A stretch of 64,000 nt of DNA from HGM11525 sp036307445. GTDB taxonomy: Bacteria; Bacillota; Clostridia; UBA1381. Every line of letters starts with the position of its first letter. Positions within the stretch are counted from its first letter, which is position 1. The stretch is from NCBI GenBank assembly GCA_036307445.1, contig JAXJXP010000006.1, positions 62,001-126,000 on the forward strand. The letters are read 5' to 3'. This document shows positions 1 through 10,600 of the stretch, in pieces. The notes under the pieces were generated by a model. The model worked only from the letters and a program-made list of their open reading frames with translations, did no database searches and was not told the origin of the DNA. The translations under genes were made by a program, and so were the position numbers.

Positions 1-197
1 ACCTTAAGCTTTTCACGGTCAAACAGAGCAAGATACAACACCAAGCCCGCCGCCGCAATTACACTTCTTACAAGCATCTGCTCCATAGAGCCTAATCCTA
101 GCGCTGTAAGTCTTCGTACAAATATTCCTATTATTCCCCACAAAACTGCTGAAATAACAATGCACAATGCAGAGAATTTCTTATAAACCACTTCCAT
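1..197 (-). CDS. EamA/DMT-family permease, N-terminal part
   Basis: Partial gene; its 3' end lies beyond base 1. The visible 65 residues start MEVVYKKFSALCIV and hold a first hydrophobic helix with the small-residue/tryptophan pattern (ISAVLWGIIGIFVRRL) typical of drug/metabolite transporters, then a second helix after a short charged loop. EamA proteins are 10-helix inner-membrane permeases for varied small molecules; the substrate cannot be told. The ATG overlaps the last 17 bases of recD2, so the two are probably translated from one mRNA. The family call rests only on the N-terminus. Confidence 0.6.
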   Translation of the reverse strand, partial: MEVVYKKFSALCIVISAVLWGIIGIFVRRLTALGLGSMEQMLVRSVIAAAGLVLYLALFDREKLK

Positions 198-2430
198 TGC
201 CAAGCCGTTCCTCTCCTATAATATCCTTAAATGTCTGAAGCCTTTCGCAAAGTCCGGTAAATCTCGTATGCTGAGCGTTATTTGTTACCATTCTTTTTAC
301 CTCCTCACTTCTGCCGACAATTACCACCATATCTCTCGCTCTGGTGACTGCCGTATACAAGAGGTTTCGGTACATAAGCATCGGTGCATAGCTTGAAACA
401 GGAATTATGACAACAGGGAACTCGCTCCCCTGACTCTTATGAACAGTTACAGCATACGCAAGCTCAAGTCTGTCAAGATTGGTAAACGGATACTCTACCT
501 CTCTGTCATCAAAAATAATAGTCATTATCTTGTCCTTTAATGACATACTCTCAATAATACCCATATCACCGTTAAAAATCCCTGTTCCAATCTCGCCGTT
601 TTCCCTTGTCCAGATAATATCATAATCATTCTTTATCTGCATAACCTTATCACCGACACGAAAGATAGTGTTTCCATAGCGGTATTCAGTTTTCAGCATA
701 TCGGGCGGATTCATAGCAAACTGTAGTTCTTTATTTATCGAAATTGTACCTGCAGGACCTTTCTTAGATGGAGATAAGACCTGAATTTTAGCAATCGGGT
801 CTATCTGGTAGCTTCTTGGCAGTCTGACCTTATAAAGTTCTGTTACCGTCTGTGTTATTATATCTGGTGAGCGACGGCTTAAAAAGAAGAAATCCTTATC
901 CTTTGCATCCAGAACCGGCATTTCTCCACGGTTTATGCTATGAGCATTCATTACTATAAGACTCTCCTGCGCCTGACGGAAGATATGCTTTAATGATATT
1001 GTTTTAACCGTTCCCGAAACTATTATATCCCTTAGAACATTACCCGGTCCAACCGATGGCAGCTGATCTGCATCACCGCAAAGTATCAGCTTTGCACCAG
1101 GCTTGATTGCACGTAAAAGTGCGTTAGCAAGCTGAATATCTATCATACTCGCCTCATCTACTATTACTACATCTGCTTCCAAAGGATTAGATTCGTCATA
1201 AGTAAATTTTGCCTCATTGTCGGAAGGCTTCATACCAAGCAGACGGTGTACAGTTTTCGCTTCAAAACCGGTGACCGCACTCATCCTTTTAGCCGCTCTG
1301 CCCGTAGGCGCTGCAAGTGCAATTTCCTGTGCCAAGGAGTGCATAACCGATATAATCGTCTTTATAATCGTAGTTTTGCCCGTTCCGGGTCCGCCGGTAA
1401 TCACCATACACGAGTTTTCTGCAGCAGTCATAACTGCCGCTTTCTGCTCATTTGCAAGGGTTATATTTTCATTTTTCTCAGTTTCGGCTACTATTCTTTC
1501 CACATCTTCAGTTTCCGGCATATATTTAGGCAATGACAAGGACATTGACGCTAAGCGTCTTGCTACATAATTCTCAGCGGAATAGAAAATTCCAAGACTC
1601 ACACGTCTGCCGTCGGGATAATCCTCGATATAAACGTTATGAGCTAGCACAAGTGCAGAAATACCGTCTTGTGCCTCTTCTTTAGTTACATCAAGTCTTT
1701 TTGCCGCCACTTCAACAAGCGACTTTTCCTCAATATAAGTATGCCCCGACGTGAATGCCGCATCAAGAAGCAGGTACTTTATACCGTGCTTTATACGGAT
1801 TGGGCTGTTTTTAGGCATACCCTGAAAGAATGCAATCTCATCAGAGGTCTTAAAGCCTATGCCGTCCACCATATCGGAAAGAATATATGGATTATCCTTA
1901 ATCCGTTCAACTGCATTTCTTCCGAGAGCTTTTTGTACACGCATTGCTACCGATGCCCCGATATTAAACTGCTGAAGATACATAACTATACCCTGCATAG
2001 ACTGAAGCTCAAGAAATGCCGAGCTTATCTTCTCGGCACGTTTTGGGGAAATGCCTCTTATTTCAGCAAGACGTGCGGGGTTGTTTAACATTATCTCAAG
2101 CGTTTCAGACCCAAAATGCGCTACAAGATTTTTTGCCGTTGCCTCGCCTATTCCGGGTACTATACCGGATGACAGATACTTAAGAATTGCCGTTTCGTCG
2201 GTGGGAAGCAGTGTTTCATAACTCTCGGTCTTAAACTGCTCGCCGTAATCAGGATGCTCAACCCATTCGCCGGTAAGCTGAACACTTTCGCCCACGCTTA
2301 AATAGGGCATATACCCTGTTGCAGTAAATATGCCCTCGTCTTCATTTTCAATTTCGCATACGGTGTAGCCGTTATCGGGATTCTGGTAAATAATCTCGGT
2401 AACCGTGCCGACTATTCTTATCTCTTCCAT
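181..2430 (-). CDS. recD2: RecD2-type ATP-dependent DNA helicase
   Basis: 749 residues, the normal length for RecD2, the RecBCD-independent 5'-3' superfamily 1B helicase that unwinds DNA in repair. In order: an N-terminal OB-like segment (about 1-80), helix-hairpin-helix repeats (about 85-200; GIGEATAKNLVAHFG, RGISPKRAEKI), Walker A GGPGTGKTT near residue 346, Walker B VVIVDEASM, a QLPSVGPG motif, and a C-terminal UvrD_C_2 segment with the VTVHKSQGSEF motif. There is no RecB or RecC nearby. It starts 3 bases after the decarboxylase stop, so it belongs to the DUF896-decarboxylase-recD2-permease run on the minus strand. Confidence 0.93.
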   Translation of the reverse strand: MEEIRIVGTVTEIIYQNPDNGYTVCEIENEDEGIFTATGYMPYLSVGESVQLTGEWVEHPDYGEQFKTESYETLLPTDETAILKYLSSGIVPGIGEATAKNLVAHFGSETLEIMLNNPARLAEIRGISPKRAEKISSAFLELQSMQGIVMYLQQFNIGASVAMRVQKALGRNAVERIKDNPYILSDMVDGIGFKTSDEIAFFQGMPKNSPIRIKHGIKYLLLDAAFTSGHTYIEEKSLVEVAAKRLDVTKEEAQDGISALVLAHNVYIEDYPDGRRVSLGIFYSAENYVARRLASMSLSLPKYMPETEDVERIVAETEKNENITLANEQKAAVMTAAENSCMVITGGPGTGKTTIIKTIISVMHSLAQEIALAAPTGRAAKRMSAVTGFEAKTVHRLLGMKPSDNEAKFTYDESNPLEADVVIVDEASMIDIQLANALLRAIKPGAKLILCGDADQLPSVGPGNVLRDIIVSGTVKTISLKHIFRQAQESLIVMNAHSINRGEMPVLDAKDKDFFFLSRRSPDIITQTVTELYKVRLPRSYQIDPIAKIQVLSPSKKGPAGTISINKELQFAMNPPDMLKTEYRYGNTIFRVGDKVMQIKNDYDIIWTRENGEIGTGIFNGDMGIIESMSLKDKIMTIIFDDREVEYPFTNLDRLELAYAVTVHKSQGSEFPVVIIPVSSYAPMLMYRNLLYTAVTRARDMVVIVGRSEEVKRMVTNNAQHTRFTGLCERLQTFKDIIGEERLGNGSGL

Positions 2431-2433
2431 CGT

Positions 2434-3810
2434 TTACTCCGCTATTACAGATACCATTATGTTATCAAGACCCTCAATCTCTGCACCTAGCTCTCTTATA
2501 TGTGTAATATAATCAATTATTTCTCTTGTAATAACTTCTCCGTAGCATACCACCGCAATACCAGGCGGATATGCAGCTATATTTGTCCTTGCAATTCTGC
2601 CTTCTGCATTTTCAAGAGGGACCAATTCATACTTTGACCAAAATGCCTCTCTCGGTGGCATTACCCTCTCAGGCAGTACCGGAAGCTCAACACTCTTCCC
2701 CTTAAATTCCTCTGTTTCTGCTAAAATCTTCTTAATCGCATCAAAGAGTGAGTCAATTTCCGCAAATGTATTAGACGGCGTTGCAATACAAACAACATTA
2801 AATCTGTCCGACATCTCAACATCAATATTATACTTCTCCCTTAAAATATCCTCTGCTTCATAGCCGGTAATATTATAATTACCCAAACCGAACACAATTC
2901 TTGCAGGGTCTGTTTTTCCTATGGGATAAATGATTTTTGAACATTCCAAAAGTTCATTCTTCTTTGCCGTTATGTAATCGGAAAGTTCAAGCCACTTCTT
3001 ACCCGACAGCTCCTCTACCGCCATTTCAGCAGACGCAACAATCGGATAGGACGGACTTGATGTAGCCGCCATTGTTGTAAGCGAACGGACTGTATCTAAA
3101 TTTATAATACCACTCTTTATGTGAAGAAGTGCCGCCTGATTAAGTGCATTTAATGTCTTATGTGCACTCTGTACTGCCATATCTGCTCCACTTTTAATTG
3201 CACCCTTTGGCATACCAAATGCCGCAAAATGTGCTCCATGAGCCTCGTCAACCAAAAGAGGCAGATTATAGCTGTGGCACACTCTTGCAATCCCATCAAC
3301 ATCAGCAATATGACCGTAATAGTCGGGTGATGTTATCATCACTGCATCAATATTCTTTTCTCTTTTAAGTATGCAGTCTATTGCTTCTGCACTAGGAGGC
3401 ATAGGGCAATTAAGACCTCTGTCAAGCTCCTGAGGTATAAACACCAAGTCAAACCCCGCCAGCACCGCACAGTTTATGACCGAACGATGACAATTGCGAT
3501 TGACCAACAGTCTGCCGTTTCTGACTGCCGAATATACCATAATATGCACTCCCTCGGTCGAGCCTCCGGTCAAAAAATAACTTTCTTCACTTCCGTAAAT
3601 ATCCGAGAGCTTTTTTTGTGCCGTTTTAATAACCGATTTCGGTGCGTGCAGATTTTCGGTGTCCGACAGTTCTGTTACATCTATTTCTGCAATATGCTTT
3701 TTAAACTCCTTAAAAAGCCCTGCTCCGCCCTTATGTCCTGGCATAGCAAAGCTGATGCGGTTCTTTTTTGCATAGCTCAAAAGATGCTCAAAAAGTGTAT
3801 TCATCGCCAT
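2434..3810 (-). CDS. Orn/Lys/Arg decarboxylase family protein (PLP)
   Basis: Fold-type I PLP enzyme of the short Bacillota Orn/Lys/Arg decarboxylase group (SpeA/YaaO-like). PGHKGG lies near the N-terminus, DEAHGAHF near residue 190, and the Schiff-base lysine in SAHKTLNALNQ near residue 217. The C-terminal domain keeps the YPPGIAVVCYGE segment. It should decarboxylate a basic amino acid to a polyamine precursor, but arginine, lysine and ornithine cannot be separated by eye. The ATG at 3810 overlaps the DUF896 stop (TGATG), implying translational coupling; an ATG at 3804 has better Shine-Dalgarno spacing (AAGGA, 9 bases). Confidence 0.85.
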   Translation of the reverse strand: MAMNTLFEHLLSYAKKNRISFAMPGHKGGAGLFKEFKKHIAEIDVTELSDTENLHAPKSVIKTAQKKLSDIYGSEESYFLTGGSTEGVHIMVYSAVRNGRLLVNRNCHRSVINCAVLAGFDLVFIPQELDRGLNCPMPPSAEAIDCILKREKNIDAVMITSPDYYGHIADVDGIARVCHSYNLPLLVDEAHGAHFAAFGMPKGAIKSGADMAVQSAHKTLNALNQAALLHIKSGIINLDTVRSLTTMAATSSPSYPIVASAEMAVEELSGKKWLELSDYITAKKNELLECSKIIYPIGKTDPARIVFGLGNYNITGYEAEDILREKYNIDVEMSDRFNVVCIATPSNTFAEIDSLFDAIKKILAETEEFKGKSVELPVLPERVMPPREAFWSKYELVPLENAEGRIARTNIAAYPPGIAVVCYGEVITREIIDYITHIRELGAEIEGLDNIMVSVIAE

Positions 3811-3977
3811 CAATCCTTATATTCTATCGAGTCAAGTGTTCCTCTGAAATTACGTTTTACAAGCTCAATATATTCTTTTCTGAGTTCCGCCTGCTCTGTT
3901 TTTTCTTCCTCTGTCAAGCCCTCCGCCTTTGATTTGCGGTACAGCTCACCTATTCTGTCAAGCTTAGCCTTGTCCAT
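3810..3977 (-). CDS. DUF896 family protein (YnzC-like)
   Basis: A 55-residue protein starting MDKAKLDRIGELYRKSK and ending NFRGTLDSIEYKD. Two short charged helices separated by GLTEEEK, followed by an ELRKEYIELVKRNFR segment, are the DUF896 signature; B. subtilis YnzC is a two-helix cytosolic protein of unclear function. The site AAGAAGGGGA precedes the ATG and a consensus promoter lies 34-62 bases upstream. It is the first gene of the run leading into the decarboxylase and recD2. Confidence 0.85.
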   Translation of the reverse strand: MDKAKLDRIGELYRKSKAEGLTEEEKTEQAELRKEYIELVKRNFRGTLDSIEYKD

Positions 3978-4010
3978 AATCACAGTCCCCTTCTTGAAAA
4001 ATCTACTACT

Positions 4011-4039
4011 ATTATACTACCTTTGAAAGCAAATTTCAA
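4011..4039 (-). promoter_or_regulatory. Promoter for the DUF896-recD2 run
   Basis: On the minus strand TTGAAA (4039-4034), 17 bases, then TATAAT (4016-4011). It lies between the rpoC terminator and the DUF896 start, so the run has its own sigma-A type promoter. Confidence 0.75.
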
Positions 4040-4048
4040 CTCTAAAGC

Positions 4049-4084
4049 AAAACAAAACGGCTTAAATTAAAGCCGTTTTGTTTT
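4049..4084 (-). terminator. Rho-independent terminator of rpoBC
   Basis: A perfect 15-base inverted repeat (arms 4049-4063 and 4070-4084, core AACGGCTT/AAGCCGTT, loop 4064-4069). On the minus strand the 3' arm and tail are U-rich. It begins 8 bases after the rpoC stop. Confidence 0.88.
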
Positions 4085-4091
4085 ATTATAT

Positions 4092-7000
4092 TCAGTTGAT
4101 TTCGCTCTCGTCAACCTCATAGCCCTCGACAGTTATGCCTACATCTTTATATGCACGCATACCTGTACCTGCAGGAATAAGTTTACCGATAATAACGTTC
4201 TCCTTAAGACCCAAGAGATGGTCAACCTTACCCTTAATTGCAGCATCGGTAAGAACCTTGGTTGTTTCCTGGAAGGAAGCCGCTGACATAAAGGATTCTG
4301 TTGCAAGAGATGCCTTGGTAATACCCAAAAGCACCGGTGATGCAACTGCAGGTCTTTGACCTTCTGTAAGTGCCTCATTAGCTTCTTCAAGCTCGAACTT
4401 ATCAACAAGTGCACCGATCAGGAGGCTTGTATCTCCTGCGTCTTCGACTCTTACCTTTCTGAGCATCTGACGTGTGATAACCTCAACGTGCTTATCGTTG
4501 ATATCAACACCCTGCATACGATAGGTTCTCTGCACTTCACGGGTGATATAAACCTGTACAGCATGCGGTCCCTTAATATGAAGAATATCGTTGGGGTTAA
4601 CTGAACCTACTGTAAGCTCATCACCAAGCTCAATAACGTCGCCGTCCTGAACCTTGATTGTTGAGCCGTAAGGAATAACATAAGTTCTTGCCTCGCCCAA
4701 TTCATCATTGGAAACGGTGATTTCACGTCTTCTCTTAGACTCGGAAACAGTAACCTTACCGCCGATTTCGGAGATAATAGCAAGACCCTTAGGCTTTCTT
4801 GCCTCAAACAATTCTTCGATACGGGGAAGACCCTGTGTAATATCGCTGCCCGAAGCAACACCGCCGGCGTGGAAGGTACGCATTGTAAGCTGTGTACCCG
4901 GCTCACCGATAGACTGAGCTGCGATAATACCTACTGCTTCACCGACATTTACAAGCTTACCTGTTGCAAGGTTTCTGCCGTAACACTTAGCACAAACACC
5001 AACCTTTGACTTACAGGTTAGTACGCTTCTGATATAAACCTTTGTAACTCCTGCTTTTAAAATCTTATCAACGTCTGAGTCGTCCATAAGCTTATCTGCA
5101 GGCACTATAACTTCATTTGTTTCGGGATGAAGAACGTCTGCCATTGTTATTCTGCCGAGGATACGGTCTGCCAAAGGCTCAATTGTTTCGTTACCGTCCT
5201 TGATTTCAGCAACCCATTCACCAACTGTTGTACCGCAGTCCTTCTCTCTTACAATAACGTCCTGTGATACGTCAACAAGTCTTCTCGTGAGGTAACCTGA
5301 GTCGGCAGTTCTAAGCGCTGTGTCGGTAAGACCTTTACGTGCACCGTGAGAAGATATGAAGTACTCAAGTACGTTAAGACCTTCACGGAAGTTAGCACGG
5401 ATAGGAATTTCGACTGTTCTACCCTGTGTATCCGCCATAAGACCACGCATTGCGGCAAGCTGTCTAATCTGGTTAACGCTACCACGGGCACCTGAGTCAG
5501 CCATCATAAAGATAGGATTGAACTTGCCCAAGTGGCTCATCATCGCATCTGTAACGTCTGATGATGCCTTTGCCCAGACTTTGATTACCTGCTCATAACG
5601 CTCCTGATCGGTAAGAATACCACGACGGAACATCTTTGTGATTTTTGCAACCTCTTCCTCTGCTTTTGCAAGGATTTCCTTCTTCTGTTCAGGAACCTCA
5701 ATATCGGATACAGAAACAGTGATTGCACCTCTTGTTGAATATTTATAACCGGTTTCTTTGATAAGGTCAAGAACCTCGGCTGTTTTAGTTGTATCGTGAA
5801 CACGGATGCAGCGGTCGATAATCTTACCGAGCTGCTTTTTGCCTACAAGCTCATTTATCTCAAGGTCGAACATCGTGTCAGGATTTGTACGGTCAACATA
5901 GCCCAAATCCTGCGGAATGTTGCGGTTGAAGATAATTCTGCCGACAGTAGCATCAATAAGCTTCTTATAGTGCTTGCCGTCAATATCTGCCTCCTGAAGC
6001 ACCTTGATTGGTGTATGGAGTCCTACGCACTTATTCTCATAAGCAAGAATAGCCTCGTCAAAGCTTGTATAAACCTGCGGATGCCATTCGGTATCAGCAT
6101 CTCTTTCGGGATAATCCTTACCGCCAATCTCATCATCCTTGATGAGTGTGAGGTAATAACTTCCCAAAATCATATCCTGTGTAGGAACTGCAACCGGATG
6201 TCCGTCCTGCGGCTTCAAGAGGTTGTTTGCAGAAAGCATTAAGAATCTTGCCTCTGCCTGTGCCTCAGGTGAAAGGGGTACGTGAATAGCCATCTGGTCA
6301 CCGTCGAAGTCGGCGTTATACGCTGTACATACGAGCGGATGGAGCTTTAATGCTCTGCCGTCAACCAGCTTCGGCTCAAATGCCTGAATACCAAGTCTGT
6401 GAAGTGTAGGCGCACGGTTCAGAAGTACCGGATGCTCCTTGATAACGTCCTCAAGAACGTCCCAGACCTCAGGCTTAACACGCTCTACCATTCTCTTGGC
6501 ACTCTTTATATTGTGAGCAAGACCTCTTGCTACAAGCTCCTTCATTACAAAGGGCTTAAATAGCTCGATTGCCATTTCCTTCGGCAGACCGCACTGATAA
6601 ATCTTCATTTCGGGACCGACTACGATAACCGAACGGCCTGAGTAGTCGACACGCTTACCGAGAAGGTTTTGACGGAAACGTCCCTGCTTACCTTTTAAGA
6701 GGTCAGAAAGAGATTTCAATGCTCTGTTTCCAGGACCTGTTACAGTTCTGCCGCGACGACCGTTGTTGATAAGTGCGTCAACAGCCTCCTGCAACATTCT
6801 CTTCTCGTTTCTTATAATAATCTCCGGAGCGCCAAGCTCTAAAAGACGGCGCAAACGGTTATTTCTGTTGATTACACGTCTGTAAAGGTCGTTAAGATCG
6901 CTTGTTGCGAAACGTCCACCGTCAAGCTGTACCATAGGACGAAGGTCGGGCGGAATAACCGGAACAACCGACATAATCATCCATTCGGGGCGGTTGTTGG

Positions 7001-7655
7001 AAAGACGGAATGCTTCCACAATCTCAAGTCTTTTAATAATCTTGCCCTTCTTTTGACCCTGTGCATCTTCAAGCTCGGCTTTGAGCTCTTCCGAAAGCTC
7101 TTCAAGGTCAATTCTTGAAAGCAGCTCGTGGATAGCCTCTGCACCCATTGATGCAGTAAACTTATCTCCGTACTTTTCGTACAGCTCACGGTACTCGCCC
7201 TCTGTAAGAATCTGATTCTGAACAAGCTCTGTATTGCCCGGGTCTGTTACGATATAAGCTGCGAAATAAAGTACCTTTTCAAGCTGTCTCGGTGAAATAT
7301 CAAGGATAAGTCCCATTGATGACGGAACACCCTTAAAATACCAGATGTGCGAAACCGGTGTTGCAAGCTCAATGTGTCCCATTCTTTCACGGCGCACTTT
7401 GGATTTTGTAACCTCAACGCCGCATCGGTCACAGACAACACCTTTATATCTTATCTTCTTGTACTTACCGCAATGACATTCCCAGTCCTTAGTCGGTCCG
7501 AAAATACGCTCACAAAAGAGACCGTCTCTTTCGGGCTTCAATGTACGGTAATTGATTGTTTCAGGCTTTTTAACCTCTCCGTGCGACCAGCTGCGGATAG
7601 TTTCGGGCGAAGCCAAACCGATTTTTATTGCATCAAAGCTATTAAATTCTAACAT
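4092..7655 (-). CDS. rpoC: DNA-directed RNA polymerase subunit beta'
   Basis: 1187 residues, close to other Bacillota beta' subunits. The N-terminal zinc ribbon (CHCGKYKKIRYKGVVCDRCG) lies near residue 60, the Mg-binding active-site motif NADFDGDQMA near 447, a second Cys cluster (CKSKVGVCAKCYG) near 880, and the trigger-loop/bridge region follows MMADSGARGS. Starts 13 bases after rpoB and is followed by a strong terminator, so rpoB-rpoC form one unit. No internal truncation or insertion seen. Confidence 0.98.
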   Translation of the reverse strand: MLEFNSFDAIKIGLASPETIRSWSHGEVKKPETINYRTLKPERDGLFCERIFGPTKDWECHCGKYKKIRYKGVVCDRCGVEVTKSKVRRERMGHIELATPVSHIWYFKGVPSSMGLILDISPRQLEKVLYFAAYIVTDPGNTELVQNQILTEGEYRELYEKYGDKFTASMGAEAIHELLSRIDLEELSEELKAELEDAQGQKKGKIIKRLEIVEAFRLSNNRPEWMIMSVVPVIPPDLRPMVQLDGGRFATSDLNDLYRRVINRNNRLRRLLELGAPEIIIRNEKRMLQEAVDALINNGRRGRTVTGPGNRALKSLSDLLKGKQGRFRQNLLGKRVDYSGRSVIVVGPEMKIYQCGLPKEMAIELFKPFVMKELVARGLAHNIKSAKRMVERVKPEVWDVLEDVIKEHPVLLNRAPTLHRLGIQAFEPKLVDGRALKLHPLVCTAYNADFDGDQMAIHVPLSPEAQAEARFLMLSANNLLKPQDGHPVAVPTQDMILGSYYLTLIKDDEIGGKDYPERDADTEWHPQVYTSFDEAILAYENKCVGLHTPIKVLQEADIDGKHYKKLIDATVGRIIFNRNIPQDLGYVDRTNPDTMFDLEINELVGKKQLGKIIDRCIRVHDTTKTAEVLDLIKETGYKYSTRGAITVSVSDIEVPEQKKEILAKAEEEVAKITKMFRRGILTDQERYEQVIKVWAKASSDVTDAMMSHLGKFNPIFMMADSGARGSVNQIRQLAAMRGLMADTQGRTVEIPIRANFREGLNVLEYFISSHGARKGLTDTALRTADSGYLTRRLVDVSQDVIVREKDCGTTVGEWVAEIKDGNETIEPLADRILGRITMADVLHPETNEVIVPADKLMDDSDVDKILKAGVTKVYIRSVLTCKSKVGVCAKCYGRNLATGKLVNVGEAVGIIAAQSIGEPGTQLTMRTFHAGGVASGSDITQGLPRIEELFEARKPKGLAIISEIGGKVTVSESKRRREITVSNDELGEARTYVIPYGSTIKVQDGDVIELGDELTVGSVNPNDILHIKGPHAVQVYITREVQRTYRMQGVDINDKHVEVITRQMLRKVRVEDAGDTSLLIGALVDKFELEEANEALTEGQRPAVASPVLLGITKASLATESFMSAASFQETTKVLTDAAIKGKVDHLLGLKENVIIGKLIPAGTGMRAYKDVGITVEGYEVDESEIN

Positions 7656-7668
7656 TTACTTTCGCCTC

Positions 7669-10600
7669 CTATTGAAAATCTTCCGCTGTGAGGATACTGC
7701 GTTCCGGCTCCTCTTCTTCAACTTCGTCCTCGTAGTAATCTTCTTCAAGGTCAAAGTCATCATCGTCGCCGTCCATATCCTCTATTGACATATCGCCGTC
7801 ATCTGTGAAAATTTCATCACCCTGCATAGTATCAATCAAATCCTGTGTCGGAGCATCATCATCGTCATCAAGATATGCGTCAAGGTCAATCTCCTCCTTA
7901 TCCTTATTAAGAATTCGGATATCAAGAGCCAATGACTGCAATTCCTTAACAAGTACCCTGAAGGACTCAGGAATACCTGAACGGGGGATATTCTCTCCCT
8001 TAACGATTGATTCGTAGGTCTTAACACGGCCCACAATATCGTCAGACTTAACGGTAAGGATTTCCTGCAATGTGTATGCAGCACCATAAGCCTCAAGTGC
8101 CCAAACCTCCATCTCACCGAAACGCTGGCCACCGAACTGTGCTTTACCACCCAACGGCTGCTGTGTAACAAGTGAGTACGGACCTGTTGAACGTGCGTGA
8201 ATCTTATCGTCAACCAAGTGGTCAAGCTTAAGGTAGTACATAACACCGACTGTAACAGGGTTATCAAACTTCTCACCTGTTCTTCCGTCATATACAACCG
8301 ACTTGAATGATTTATCAAGACCTGCAAGCTCAAATGCCTGAGACAAGTCCTCGTCTCTTGCACCATCAAATACAGGTGTTGCAATCTTAAGGAACTGACC
8401 ATTTTTAAGGTTTTCCTTTGCTTCAAGTATTGTCTTCTTGTATGCCTCATCAACCGTCATAGCTTCAAGCTCACGGCGGCTCTTAAGACTGAGTGTTCTG
8501 TAAGCATAGCCGAGGTGCATCTCAAGTACCTGTCCGATGTTCATACGTGAAGGAACGCCCAAGGGGTTTAGTACTATCTGCAAGGGTGTTCCGTCTTCTA
8601 AGAAAGGCATATCTTCACGGGGAAGTACACGTGAAACGACACCCTTGTTTCCGTGACGACCTGCCATCTTATCACCGACAGAAATCTTTCTCTTCTGTGC
8701 TATATAGCATCTTACAACCTCGTTTACACCCGGAGACATTTCGTCGCCGTTTTCACGGGTAAACGTCTTAACATCAACAATAATACCGTTTTCGCCGTGC
8801 GGTACACGAAGAGATGTATCACGAACTTCTCTTGCCTTCTCGCCGAAAATTGCACGAAGAAGTCTTTCTTCTGCTGTAAGCTCTGTTTCACCCTTAGGTG
8901 TAACCTTGCCGACAAGAATATCTCCCGCACGAACCTCTGCACCGATACGGATAATACCCTTTTCGTTAAGGTCTTTTAATGCATCCTCCGACACATTGGG
9001 GATATCCCTGGTGATTTCCTCGGGTCCGAGCTTTGTATCACGTGCTTCACACTCATATTCCTCGATGTGAATAGAAGTGAATACGTCGTTCATAACGAGG
9101 TCCTCGCTGATTAAAACAGCATCCTCGTAGTTGTAACCCTCCCATGTCATAAAGCCGATGAGGATATTCTTACCCAAAGCAAGCTCACCGTTTGACATAG
9201 CGGGACCGTCTGCTATAATATCACCCTTTTCAACATGCTCGCCAACAGAAACAATCGGGCGCTGGTTAATACATGTTGACTGGTTGGAACGTGTAAATTT
9301 AACAAGCTTCTGAACGTGCTTTGCACCGGTTGCATCACCCTTGATGATGATTTCATCAGCTGAAACCTTAACAACAGTACCTGCTTCCTTAGCAAGTACA
9401 GCAGAGCCTGAATCACGTGCAACCTTATACTCCATACCTGTGCCGACAATTGGTGAATCGGTAGTGAGAAGAGGTACTGCCTGACACTGCATGTTAGAGC
9501 CCATCAGCGCACGGTTAGCGTCATCGTTCTCAAGGAACGGGATACAAGCTGTAACAACCGACACGAGCTGTCTGGGAGATACGTCCATAAAGTCGATACG
9601 GCTGCCGTCAACCTCAAGGATTTCATCACGGTAACGTGCTGCAACCTGCTTATCGAGGAAGTGTCCTTCGCTGTCCAACGGTTCGTTAGCCTGAGCGATA
9701 ATGTACTCATCCTCTTCGTCAGCTGACATATATACAATCTCATCTGTAACTATACCTGTTGCTTTATCTACCCTGCGGTAAGGAGCCTCAACAAAGCCGT
9801 ATTCATTTACACGTGCAAAGGTTGCAAGCGAAGTGATAAGACCGATGTTAGGACCTTCAGGAGTCTCAATCGGACACATTCTGCCGTAGTGTGAATAGTG
9901 AACGTCACGGACTTCGAAGCCTGCACGTTCTCTTGAAAGACCACCGGGACCGAGTGCAGAAATACGTCTCTTATGACGAAGCTCTGCCAATGGGTTCGGC
10001 TGGTCCATAAACTGAGAAAGCTGTGATGAGCCGAAGAATTCATTTATTGTAGCAATAATCGGGCGGATATTGATAAGTGTCTGCGGTGTAATAATCTCAA
10101 GATCCTGGATTGTCATACGCTCTCTTACGACTCTTTCCATTCTTGCAAGACCGATTCTAAACTGATTCTGCAAAAGCTCGCCCACGCTTCTTAATCTTCT
10201 GTTTCCGAGGTGGTCGATATCGTCGATACTTCCCACACCGTTAGCAAGGTTCATAACATAGTTGATTGATGCCATCATATCATCAACTGTGATATGCTTA
10301 GGTGAAAGCTCGTCAGCACGGCTTTCTATAATTTCATAAAGGTCGTCGCCGTCCTCGAGGTTGTTCAAAATATCCTCAAGTACCTTTCTTCTTACCTTCT
10401 TAAGCTTCAAATCGGAAACGTCTATATCAACATATTCCGAAATGAGTACCATATCATTGGAAAGAATACGGACTCTCTGCTCCTCAACAATAACATCAAG
10501 AGAGTTTACACCCACATTCTCCATCTTAAGAACTGTGTCATAAGTAAGCTCTTCGCCTGCAGCAGCAAGGATTTCGCCTGTTGACGGGTCGATAACATCA

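Noticed and set aside
5796..6242. 148-residue open frame antisense to rpoC
   Set aside because: Lies opposite invariant RNA polymerase sequence.
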